Below are positions 45,529 through 55,894 of a stretch of DNA of 64,000 bases, one piece after another. The translations under genes and the position numbers were made by a program. The notes beneath the pieces are model-generated. The model saw only the letters and a list, made by a program, of their open reading frames with translations. It was not told where the DNA came from and searched no databases. Each line of letters begins with the position of its first letter. Position 1 is the first letter of the stretch. Source of the stretch: Eucommia ulmoides (Eukaryota; Streptophyta; Magnoliopsida; Garryales; Eucommiaceae); the NCBI GenBank assembly GCA_016647705.1, contig CM028339.1, positions 21,316,803 through 21,380,802 of the forward strand, in the 5' to 3' direction.

Positions 45529-46929
45529 TGATAGGTATAAATTATCTATATATTTCCAAATCGAAATTGTTAGTTTTCGAGTACGTTTAGTACATTTTTA
45601 TTAAGTTTTAATATGTTTTTATTCTTTTTGTATTAAAACAGGTGTATGGGTGAAAATGTATGAAATCGTAGTGCAAACGATCAATTTGGACCAAAAACGG
45701 TCGGAGAACAGTGGAAAAACAAGCAAGGAGACAATATTCTGAAAGAAGCCCACCGCCGCGGCATCCAGACCACCGTCGTGGCTGTGAAAATGCAGAGAAG
45801 GGTAATAGATGTTGTAAACTCACCGCCTAGGTGGTGAAATGGCAAAACGTTTTCCATTTCCAGCACATTCTCCACCGCCACAGTGAACTTTAAACCACAT
45901 ACCCACCGCCTAGGCGGTCAGTTCTGCACAGTTTATATATTTTATTTTAGATATTTTACCAATTTAAACCCCTCTCCTCCCCTCTCCTTTGGACTGTCCA
46001 GACATTAGAGTCCTTAGGGATTAGTATAGACTATAGAGAGAGTATGGGGAGTGCTCAAACAAATCCGAGGGAGAAGATTACCACGCGAAGAAGGAGAATC
46101 GATTGGTGGATAGTTTTAGCGGCTAATCTTAGGATATCGGCTAAGTTCATCCATTTTTTATTTTATTTCTTATCTTCTATGTTTGTTTGAGCATGTATAT
46201 CTTTGTTTCAGTTATATAAAAAGCTATGGCCATAGGCTAAACGTGGATTGTAATAGGGATTAACATATTATTTATAAAAATGTAGTTTTGGTTGAATTTG
46301 TGTTTCGTTTATGGTTGTTCCTTATAATTTTGTTTGTGTTGCCGTGTTTTCCATGATTATATGCTAGTTTTGATATATTGAGAATACAAGGTTTGATACT
46401 TGGGAGAGGTAACCCCGAATTCAGATTAGGGTAAACACAACATGACAATCTAACAACCCGAGAGGGCGTTAGAAAGTGTGCAATCGATGACGTTGGTGCG
46501 AGACTCATGTGACCTAGAGTCGTTAAGACGTTGAGGGAGACTTCAGCGTTGACACGAAGTCACCTATTCCCCCCATCTTACACTCAGGAGAGGTGGTGAG
46601 GGAGTTTACAAACTGAGATTGTCGGATACGCTGAACGCCGTTAATATTAACTAAAACGAAACCAAACGCATTTAAGTAAATAAAGTTAATTCTTAGGCAA
46701 TCTACTCCCCTAAATAATCTCAATATAGTATTTATAATATAGTTAACTTAATTAGTATTTTAGTTTAGTATTAGTATAAATTATATTCTATTTTTATTGC
46801 GTAGATAAAATTAGGTTATGATAATCGCGATACTCGATAGTAATTTCAACCAATCCCTGTGGATACGATACTCAACCGAAAGGTTTATTATACTAAAACT
46901 TAATTCGTACGCTTGCGATGAAAGTGGCA
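45529..46929 (+). mobile_element. Family A solo LTR (A2) inside 26S pseudogene
   Basis: Begins TGATAGGTATAAATTATC and ends GAAAGTGGCA. It is flanked by ATTCT (45524-45528) and ATTCC (46930-46934), which coincide with the single GATTCC of 26S at about nucleotide 70, so the target site is certain. One internal module (about 46430-46620); CACCGCCTAGGTGGTG-type modules at 45815-45930. Confidence 0.85.
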
Positions 46930-47031
46930 ATTCCTTTAGTAATGGGCGAGCGAACTAGGAAAAGCCCAATTTTTTAATCGGGTAGCTTATGTCATCCGAA
47001 TTATAGTCTGGAAAAATGTCCTTAGCAGCAG
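46930..47031 (+). rRNA. 26S rRNA pseudogene, block 2
   Basis: Continues 26S directly from block 1: TTCCTTTAGTAATGGGCGAGCGAAC, AGCCCAA, TCCGAATTATAGTCTGGA and CCTTAGCAGCAG. It is cut by a reverse-oriented family A LTR. Confidence 0.85.
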
Positions 47032-48160
47032 TGGTAGCGGAATATTACATCTCTAGTTTCACTGCAATTGTACAGGGCAAGTTTTATAGAATAGTGAATA
47101 AGAAGAGTTGTCGTATCCACAAGGATTGGATTAAATTGTCGCTAAGTACCGCAATTATCATAATCGAATTTTATCTAGGCAATTGAATTTAGGGTTTTTG
47201 TTTTTAGATATATACTTAAATAAATAAATTAACTAATTAAATTAAAATATTAAGTATACTATATGGGAATAGATTATTTAGGGATTAACTTCGTGTGTTT
47301 GATCCAATCTAGTTTACATTAACGGTATTCAAATTATCTGACAATCTAGGTATCAAAAACTCACTTACTACCTCTCCTGAGTGAGTGATTCTAAATGATG
47401 CCGATGTCCCCATCTAGTGTCTAAACGACACTAATCACACAAGTCTCTCCCTAACCTCACGGATTACATACTTTCTAATACTCTCTCGAGTCAGTAGATT
47501 GTCACGTTGTGTTTAAACCCTAATCCGAATCTAGGGTTACGTCTCCTGAGTGTCAAACCCCAATTTCACAATATATCTTAACAAGCTTATAAATGAAGTG
47601 AAATAATGGTAAACACTATCGAATAGGCAAGAACAACCATTAATGAAACACTGATTCAAACAAATAACGTATTCATGAACTAATTCAATCCCTAAACAAT
47701 AGATACTTGGTTATTCATGATCATAACCCAATATTCAATATTATATAAGACTAATATCATCATACAATCTACAAAGTTTAAGAACAAAGAGAGAAACAAG
47801 GAAATGAAAGCAAATTTGTAAAGTAGAGCGTTCTACTTCCGCAAAATCGGCTTTGATCTTGTTTCTTCTTCTGCTCTTGGTTCCTTATCTTGAGCTCTCA
47901 AGTATCCCAAAATTGTCCCTATAACCATGCATGGCATGAGGGAGAAATGAGGATATTAAGGGATCCAAAATATCTAAGAAAATATCCCAAAATATCTAAG
48001 CTACCTAGTGTCAGACCGCTGCAGCGGAGGGAAGTTAGTAGGTTTCTGTCAGTTGACTGCTGAAGTGGTGGGGAGCATCGCTGCAGCGGTGGAGGCCATC
48101 CCTGCAGTGGTCATCAAGCAAAATGTTTCTATTTGATTGATTGCTGCAGCGATGGTCATG
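47032..48160 (-). repeat. Family A LTR (A2), truncated, in 26S pseudogene
   Basis: On the minus strand its end is at 47032 (complement of TGGTAGCGGAATATTAC). It extends to 48160 within the palindromic-module zone (GCTGCAGCGGTGG-type modules), lacking the U3 start. No TGATAGG end and no second target copy, because about 1.2 kb of 26S equivalent to nucleotides about 150-1330 is missing at this junction. Confidence 0.8.
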
Positions 48161-48992
48161 GAAGTTTAAATATGCTAAGGAGTAGGTAACAACTTACTTG
48201 TTGAATCAACTAGCCCGAAAATGGATGGAACTTAAGTGCGCAACCTATACCCATCTGTCAGGACAAGTGCCAGGCTCCGATGAGTAGGAGGGCACGATGG
48301 TCATTGCAAAATCTTGGTCGTGAGCCCGATCAGAGCAACTATTGGTATAGATCTTGGTGGTAGTAGCAAATATTCAAATGAGAACTTTGAAGGATGAAGA
48401 GGAGAAATGTTCTATGTGAACGACACTTGCACATGGGTTGGTTAATCTTAACGGTTAGGGAAAGCCCGATAGATATCACGTTTAGCGCGTACTCTGAAAG
48501 AAAACTGGGTTAAAGTTCTTGAACTGGGACATGGTGGCTGACGGCTACGTTAGGGAGTCCGTAGACATCGGTAAAGGCCTCGGGAAGAGTTATCATTTTT
48601 GTTTGACAGCCTACCCACCCTAGAAATGACTCAGCCAAAAGGTAGGGTCCAGCGGCTGGAAGAGTACTGCAAGTTGCATGGTGTCCGGTGCGCCCTTGGC
48701 AGCTAAATATTCGGAGGACCGATTACCTTTCATTTCCTGTTTTACTCATAACCGCATCAAGTCTCTAAAGTGAATGACCTTTTGGCCAATGGAATAATGT
48801 AGACAAGGGAAGTCAGCAAAATGGATCTGTAACCTCAAAAAAAGGATTGGAGCTGAGGACTAGGCTTGGGGGTCCTAGTGCCAAACACGTCGGTTGTCGA
48901 TGGACTGCTCGAGTTGCTCCCGTGGAGAGAGTGAGTCACCGCGTTCCGGCCAAGGGATGTACTAGGAACGGCTTCCTCGGGGGCCTTTTCCA
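48161..48992 (+). rRNA. 26S rRNA pseudogene, block 3 (middle)
   Basis: From GAAGTTTAAATATGCTAAGGAG (about nucleotide 1330 of plant 26S) through AGCCCGAAAATGGATGG, CAGGCTCCGATGAGTAGGAGGG and GGACTGCTCGAG to GGGGGCCTTTTCCAGG. Collinear with plant 26S with many transitions. The 71-codon frame at 48847-49062 is an artefact of this rRNA. Confidence 0.9.
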
Positions 48993-50010
48993 GGGAACGG
49001 TCTTCGCAGAATTAGAGATGAAAGAAGACCTTGTTAAGCTTGACTCTAGTTCAATTTTGTGAGATGACTTGAGAGGAGTAGGATAAGTGGGAGCCAAAAA
49101 TGGAGAAATTAAAATACCAATACTTTAAATGTTACTTTACTTATTTTGTGAATTGGAGGCGGGGCACAACCCCTCTTTTTTTACCTAAGGCCTGTTTCAA
49201 CAGGTTGATCCGAGGAAAGACATTGTTAGGGAGAGAGTTTAGCTGAGGTGGTACATGTGTTAAAATATAACGCAAAGATGAGCTTAACGAGAACAAAAAT
49301 CTCGTGTGGAACAAAAGGGTAAAAGCTCGTTTGATTTTGATTTCCAGTATGAATACGAATTGTGAAAGCATGGCTTAACAATTCTTTAGATCATTTTAAT
49401 TTAAAGCTAGAGGTGTCAAAAAAGTTACCACATAGATAACTGGCTTGTGGCAGCCAAGCGTTCATAGCAACGTTTCTTTTTTATCTTTCGATATCGGCTC
49501 TTCCTATTATTGTAAAGCAGAATTCACCAATTGTTGGATGGTTCATCCACCAATAGAAAATATGAGCTAGGTTTAGACGATTGTGAAACAGGTTAGTTTT
49601 ACCCTACTGATGACAGTGTCCCAATAGTAATTCAACCTAGTACGAGAGGAACCGTTGATTTGCACAATTGGTCATCGCACTTGGTTGAAAATCCAGTAGT
49701 GTGAAGCTATCGTGCATTGGATTATAACTGAATGGATCTAAGTTAGAATCTGGGCTAGAAGCGATGCATGCGCTCGCCGCCTATTTCCTGACCTTCAGTA
49801 GAGGCCTATTCTACTCCCAAAGACACATGTTGTTGGCTAAGCGCTCATGGAGGATAAGTCGTATTGGTTGCCTTGAAGTATAATTCCCTGCAAGCGGCGA
49901 GCAAAATCAATTGCAGATGACTTAAATACGTGATGGGGTATTATAAGTGGCAGACTGGCCTTGTTACCACGATCCACTAAGATTTAGCCTTTTATCGCTC
50001 CAATTTATCC
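48993..50010 (+). rRNA. 26S rRNA pseudogene, block 4 (3' end)
   Basis: Resumes at GGGAACGGTCTTCGCAGAATTAG after a deletion of roughly 300 bp and runs to the 26S 3' end (CACTAAGATTTAGCC, TCGCTCCAATTTATCC). The domain around 49620-49700 (CAACCTAGTACGAGAGGAACCGTTGATTTGCACA) is the sarcin-ricin region and is nearly intact. Confidence 0.9.
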
Positions 50011-50745
50011 CTTCTTTATTAGACCACAATTGAAAAAATGCAACCGGATGGCTAAAGACCGACGATTTGCCAATAGCTATGCCCCTCGTGTTTAGGAAAT
50101 ACAACACATGCGCCTTATAAGTAAGGTTACGATAGTTGGCATGCGTTGGCATTTGTGGTGTGCAAGGGTTGGCCAATGTACACATACATAAGTCATTGGC
50201 ATATGCATAAGGTAAGGTGTTGGTAATGAAGTTGGCGTGCATTAGCATGCGTTAGCAGTGGCATTGGCAGTGTCTGACACATATTACTAGTGGTATTGGG
50301 CAGTGTCTGGCACGCATTGGTAGTGACATTGGGTAGCGTTTGGCACGCATTGGCAATGGTGTTGGCAGTGTCTTGCATGTATTAGCTATGGAATTGGCAG
50401 CGTCTGGCACGTGTTGACATTGACACTTATAAAGCATTGACACACGCAAACATGCACAATGCTTTGGCATATGCACAAGGTAAGGTGTTGGCATACATTG
50501 GTGGCGTTAGTAGCGTTTGACACACGTTGGCAACATCTTGCACATATTGACAGTGGCATTGGGCAGCATCTGGCACACGTTGGCTGTGGCGTTGGGCAGC
50601 GTCTAGCTTGCGTTGGCATTGTAAGGTGCAAGGCATTGGCATTGTAGGGTGCAAGATATTGGCACATGCACAATGCATTGGTATATGCACAAGGCAAGGT
50701 GTTGGCACACGTTGGCAGCAGCGTCAACAACGTCTAGCTTCCCAT
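50011..50745 (+). repeat. rDNA intergenic spacer with 33-bp subrepeats
   Basis: Directly follows the 26S end. From about 50120 it is built of GCGTCTGGCACGCATTGGCA-type units at 33-bp spacing (50272, 50305, 50339, 50371, 50403; again 50535, 50568, 50601), with TTGGCATATGCACAAGGTAAGGTGTTGGCA linkers at about 50200, 50465 and 50675. Frames on both strands are repeats in translation, not genes. Confidence 0.8.
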
Positions 50746-50989
50746 TTATTATCTCAAAAAGTGGGAGGGGTTTAAAATAGGGAATGTTGATTTAACCTAG
50801 TTTAATCACAATCATCAAACAAAATTCATAGATTAAACATAATCTGAATTAAACTTAAAAATTTGTACAAGCTAAAATTATATCCATCACAAGTTTTGAA
50901 TAAATATTAAACCACTGAAATTGTTCATACGAAAAAAAAAACAACTAATATGGTCAGGGTAGTGAATTATAGGGTCCAGGAGGAAGTTG
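50746..50989. other. Short AT-rich stretch
   Basis: No gene or repeat recognised between the rDNA spacer and the Athila-type frame remnant. Confidence 0.3.
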
Positions 50990-51208
50990 ATTATAGAACA
51001 AATTGTACTACTTGAGCATTTCCTACATTTGTTTGAGTGACATTGCCATCTTCCCCATCTAAGTAGCTAAGCTTTCCAATCTGCCATCTAAGTGCCAAAA
51101 ATGATCAAATTGCTCTTGCAGCTCGTCGAACCTCCTTAATACTTTGTCCTCAAAACTTAACTCATCTTCCGCTGGCTCTCTCATTTCTTCATCTCCTCCC
51201 TAAATTTA
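50990..51208 (-). pseudogene. Athila-type accessory frame remnant, C-terminal part
   Basis: Minus-strand reading gives MREPAEDELSFEDKVLRRFD, then an LQEQFDHFWHLDGRLESLAT segment, a stop, and MGKMAMSLKQM. It is an acidic, coiled-coil-like tail of the sort that ends plant 'putative transposon protein' frames of Athila/gypsy elements. The upstream part of the same frame is probably at 53017-53290, separated by a family A solo LTR. Assignment is from general resemblance only. Confidence 0.45.
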
Positions 51209-51213
51209 TCCAC

Positions 51214-52913
51214 TAATAGGTGTAAATTACTTATCTATTTCTAAACCGAATTTGTTAATTTTTGAATACGTTTATTATGTTTTAATACATTTTAATGTAT
51301 TTTTATTCTTTTTGTATTAAAACAGGTGCGTAAGGTGAAAATGTATGAAATCAGAGCGAAAACGATGAGATCGAACAAAAAACGGTCAAAGAACAGTGGA
51401 AAACCAAGCTTGGAGGCAAAATTGTGAAACAAGCCCACCGCCGCGGCGGTGAAGATGCTGAGGAGACACCAAACTTACTGAACTTCCATGGTCGCGGCGC
51501 AAAATCCACCGCCACGGCGCAAAAGATACAGGATGTTCTTCCTATTTCACCACCTTCTTCACCGTCGCGGCGATCAACTAACCGACCTACCCACGGCCGC
51601 GGCGGTGGCCTCTGCGCAGTGTTAGATATTTTGTTTATTTATACCCCTTTCCTCCCTTCTCATTCACTCTCCCCGGCCATTACAACCCTTAAGGCTTAGT
51701 TTAGTATATAGAGAGAGTATGAGGAGTGCTCAAACATATCCGAAGGAGAAGATCAACACGTGGAGAAGGAGAATTGTTTGGTGGACGGTTTTAGCGGCTA
51801 ATCTTGGGAGATCGGCTAAGTTCATCCGTTTTTCCTTTTATTTCTTATCTTCTATGTATGTTTGAGCATGTTTAGCCTCGTTTCAATTGTATAAACGACT
51901 ATGGCCTTAGGTTAAACATGGATTATGTATGCGATGAATATTATTTATAAAAACGTAGTTTTGGTTTTGTTGCATTTCTTTGATGATTGTTCTTCAATGT
52001 TTGAGTGTGTTTATCATATTGTTTGTTTATTGCGTTTAGATTTACATATCAAGAATACGGGGTTTGACAAATCAAGGATTCGAACTAGAATAAACAAACG
52101 CCACGATCCAATAACCCAGTCGGGATTAGGATTGTGGACAATCTATGACGTTAGGGCAAGACTCACTTGACCTAGGGCCGTTAAGACGTTGAGGGGGACT
52201 TCGGCGTTGACTCAAAGTCATGTATTCCCTCTTCTTACCATTGGGAGAGGTGACGAGGGAGTTTTAAAACTGAGATTGTCGATAGGGTAAACACAATGCA
52301 CGAAATCTATGAAGTTGGGCCGAGACTCACGTGACCTAGAGTCGTTAAGACATTGAGGGGGGACTTCTTCATTGACATGAAGTTACATTATATCCCTTGT
52401 CTTACACTTGGGAAAGGTGGCGAGGAAGTTTATGAATTGAGGTTTTGTGTGCAATAAATGAGGTTGGGGTAAGACTCACACAACCTAGGGTCATTAAAAC
52501 GTTGAGGAGGATTTCTTCGTTGACACGAAGTTGCGTTATATCCCCCGTCTTATACTCGGGAGAGGTAGCGGAGGAATTTTAAATACAGAGATTGTCAAAT
52601 ACGTCAAATACCATTATTGTGAACTGAACGAAATCAAACACGCTTAAGTAAATAAAGTTAATCCCTAAATAATTCATCTCATAACTATCTCGTATTAGTA
52701 ATTAGTATAGTTAAAGTAGTATTTTAGTATTAGTATTAGTTAATCAAATTACATTTTTGGTCGCATAGATAAAATCGGGTTATGACAATCGCGGTACTTG
52801 ATAGTAACAGCACCAATCCCTCTAGATACGATATCTGACCGAAAGGTCCATTATACTAAAACTTGATTCATACGTTTGCGGTAAAAGTGACAATGCTTAA
52901 TTAGTGGCCACCA
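51214..52913 (+). mobile_element. Family A solo LTR (A2) with perfect target duplication
   Basis: Begins TAATAGGTGTAAATTAC (TG changed to TA) and ends TGGCCACCA, flanked by TCCAC on both sides (51209-51213, 52914-52918). The longest family A LTR here (1700 bp), because it carries three copies of the internal module (about 52130-52600) instead of one or two. Holds a perfect 16-bp palindrome CACCGCCGCGGCGGTG at 51436-51451. Confidence 0.9.
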
Positions 52914-53016
52914 TCCACCTTTCCTTACCCATTGAATATCGACAAACTCGAACCCCATTAAGGAGATGACGACATTATTTATGGCAGTGTTATTATAGAT
53001 GACAGAGGACTTGTTT

Positions 53017-53290
53017 TTATCGTCTAAGGGAACATGAAATGGCTGAAAAATAAGATACTATATATCTATATGGAAGAACACGTGCCTTAGCATCCAATTG
53101 ATAATGCATGTGTTTGACGATAAGTGTGGGAAGATCGATTTTCATGTCATTGATGATTGAAAAAATAAGATAGATATTGAAATCTTTTACGGCAGCAAGA
53201 TTTTCACTGCAAGGAGAAAGGGAGTATGAAATTATGGAGTGACATATACAATGTAATAGATTTTTTGTAGTTCTATTTTCTACCACTCCC
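53017..53290 (-). pseudogene. Athila-type accessory frame remnant, N-terminal part
   Basis: A 89-codon minus-strand frame with IINDMKIDLPTLIVKHMHY and LPYRYIVSYF. This resembles a conserved stretch of plant Athila-associated 'putative plant transposon protein' frames, where a '[IM]xxxLPxLIxKHM' segment is followed by 'LPYG'. Together with 50990-51208, now beyond the solo LTR, it would form one disrupted frame. The functional role of such proteins is unknown. Low certainty on family name. Confidence 0.45.
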
Positions 53291-53689
53291 CAAGCAAAAA
53301 TGATTTGCCCCGCGAAAGAGAAAAGTTACTACCATGGATTACCAAGTAACTACTATTTTAGTAAAAAATTTCTCCCCTTGAAATGCACAGAAGAACAGAA
53401 AGGTCATCTTAGTTAAATTATATATGTACACAATTGACATAAGAAAAGTATGAGTTATCACAGTAATGAATATTAGAATAAAATAGCCTAACTGAATAGG
53501 CGTAATGAAGTTTGTTTAAGCTAATAAAATCTTCCCAACTTGAATGACAGAATTTAGGACGAAGATTGATTCCCCTTTTAAAAGCGCTAAATAATCTATT
53601 AGCCTACCCGTGATAACCCTTGTCTTTAATAAATATTCAACAAATCAATTTTGGTGTTCAACACTGAAAAATCAATAGTTGTCAAAAGT
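53291..53689. other. Region without recognisable gene
   Basis: AT-rich linker between the Athila-type remnant and the second minus-strand Copia copy. Nothing recognised. Confidence 0.3.
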
Positions 53690-54700
53690 AGGTTCTTTTA
53701 TGGGTCTAGAACTTTTCTCTTTCCTCGTACTCGATCCCTCACCGGATCATTTTCTAGCAACGAGTTTGGTAACTAGTTTTTTAAACTTGTTGGAAAGATA
53801 AAACTGGAAATGAAGAATACAAAGAAGATCTTGACAGTGACCCCAATAAGATAAGAAAAAAACTTTATAGATTTGAAAGAAACTATAGAGATAAGAATGA
53901 AAACTTTAAAATCTTAGCAAACGCGATTGACTCGAGAGAGAATGATGAGCTTGTTCAATCAATGAGTTCTTTTTCACCTTCCATGCCAGTGGAGAGTAAT
54001 ACTTGCACCAATACTTCAATTTGTAATGAGATCGATGAGGGAAATGAATAGTTTTCAAGAGATAGTTGAACAGTTTTGGATAATGTATTTGGAAAGATAA
54101 AAAAAAAAGGGGGAATTAATCTAGAAATAAAGAAAATAAGGTTAAATCCTAAGTAACTCCATAATTTAGTCGCCGTTTGGCTTAATCGGTCGACAGTTCA
54201 AGCCGGTAAGGCCATTTTTCTTGTTTTCTCATTATTTCGGTCAACTAGATCATCCCGCCGATTGATCATTTTGGCCAGAGACCTTTCTCCTTGGATTTTT
54301 ATTTTTTATTTTTTATTTTTATTTTGTCGACTATATTAATCATTTGGCCGACTAACTAAGATAGAGGCACCTTTTTACTTATTTTGACACACCAGTCAAC
54401 TGAGTGATGTCATCGGTCGACCATTTTCAAGTGATTCACTGATTTTTATACTGTTTTTGTTAAAAAAAATAATATTTGATCATATTTTATCTTATTGATA
54501 AATATTTAATAAACATACGAAATAGTAAGTTCCTAGGTATTGAAAATCATTTATCAAGAAAATTCGTACAAGGTCCTATAAACATAAGAACAAAACATGT
54601 ATATTAGAATATCTAGGAGAAAGTTAATGTCATAACTAATTAGTGTAAGAAATACCCAGCTCTTTACGAATTTAACAAATATGAATAAGGAAACATATGA
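53690..54700 (-). other. Noncoding segment shared with 32.51-33.5 kb
   Basis: Collinear with the segment next to the other minus-strand Copia gag, including a GTTGACTG/GGTCGACC motif cluster at 54170-54450. It ends abruptly at about 53690, where the other copy joins LTR sequence. Confidence 0.5.
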
Positions 54701-54719
54701 TGTATCTTCACAACAGTTT

Positions 54720-55850
54720 ACCACTGCTTTACATTTTCTTTTATACTTTTCCTTGTCCGTTGTGGCAAATTCTTTTGTCTCTTTCTCAATATATCCTCAG
54801 AATTCTCCATCATCTTTATGATGATTATGATTCAGTTTGTACTGGATATATTCATATTGTCTATCATGTACATTGATAGGTTTGATCACAACATCATTTT
54901 TAATCTTGGTTGAACTTTATCTGTAGTAAAATCACTAGTATACAACATACGTCTCCAAATTAGTTTGGATCATTGTTTTTATTAGTACGAGAGGGTTGTA
55001 AATAGGGACACTATCCTTTGGTGTGACCATATGGACTACAATACTCGTATCTGACGCTCTTGTTTTCATTAAAAGTTTTATGAATATGTGCATATGCAGA
55101 ATGATGATTATGAGGGTCTGCAAAAGCAGGTTTACAAACAAGTGCTCGAGATTGATAATAAGATGAAGAAGTAAAATTCTAATTGTAAGACTGATTAAAC
55201 AAATCATGAGATCCTTTAATTTTTTCAACTATTTCTTTAAATTCAAGATTTGTTTTACCAAGAGTACGAAACTCTAAGATTTACTTTAAGACCAAAATTT
55301 ATGTTATTTGTAAATTTAAAATTATTTTTTAGAATATTTGTAATTGTTTTCAATTGAATAATTTTCAAACGTGCTATGTCGAGATCATATTTAGAATTCT
55401 AGAGTTCAATATTTAAAGCTTCATTTTCTTTATCAAGAATTATTAAAGTAGCAAGAGTTCCAACATTGTTTTTTATCAAATGATTTTTTTCTTCAAGATT
55501 TTCAATTTTATCAATCAAATTATTATTCTCAAGAAGTTCATTTGAATATTCTTTTGTTTCAAAATATCGTTCTAAATCAATGTTTTTCACGAGATAACAT
55601 TGTGCCAAATTTTTTTGTTTTCAAGAAAGGCAATTTTTTAATTAAGTTTCAAATTTTCTTTAGCAAAGAAATTTGTAAAAATAATTAGTTTTTCTATTGA
55701 TTTATGAGAAACTTCTTCATCATTATCAATATCACTGTTACTATCGGAACACAAGGTATTAGGTAAATTGGTGCAATTAGGAAAGACAGAATTATTAGTA
55801 GATATGCACAAAAGATTGTCTACTATTGTGTGTGTCATGTGATCGATTAG
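54720..55850 (-). pseudogene. gag: Copia gag remnant (second minus-strand copy)
   Basis: Minus-strand pieces in order: MTHTIVDNLLCISTNN (from 55838), an acidic DSDSN-type stretch, KSIEKLIIFTNFFAKENLKLN, then KNIDLERYF-NELLENNNLIDKIENLEEKN (55400-55608), a Ser/Tyr/His-rich zone near 55150, and a His/Asp-rich zone near 54830. The order and text match the remnant at 33.56-34.66 kb and, at lower similarity, 0.77-2.19 kb. Broken by frameshifts and stops; no pol follows. The 5' LTR and a well-kept primer site lie directly upstream. Confidence 0.7.
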
Positions 55851-55877
55851 CTGGATAGTTAAACCAATTAAGATATT

Positions 55878-55894
55878 TTAGCTCTTGTACCAAC
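55878..55894 (-). promoter_or_regulatory. Primer-binding site of second Copia copy
   Basis: On the minus strand, GTTGGTACAAGAGCTAAA follows the LTR's final CA by one base. It is the clearest match among the Copia copies to the initiator-tRNA-Met site TGGTATCAGAGC. Confidence 0.65.

Noticed and set aside
48847-49371. Frames of 71 and 76 codons
   Set aside because: They lie inside the 26S pseudogene.
43628-50010. Functional rRNA genes
   Set aside because: Truncated 18S, three gaps in 26S, two LTR insertions, and changes at invariant positions exclude function.
50193-50730. Overlapping frames rich in Cys, Pro, Ala and Met that look like a repeat protein
   Set aside because: They are translations of the 33-bp rDNA spacer repeats in several frames; the unit length divisible by three explains the periodic protein.
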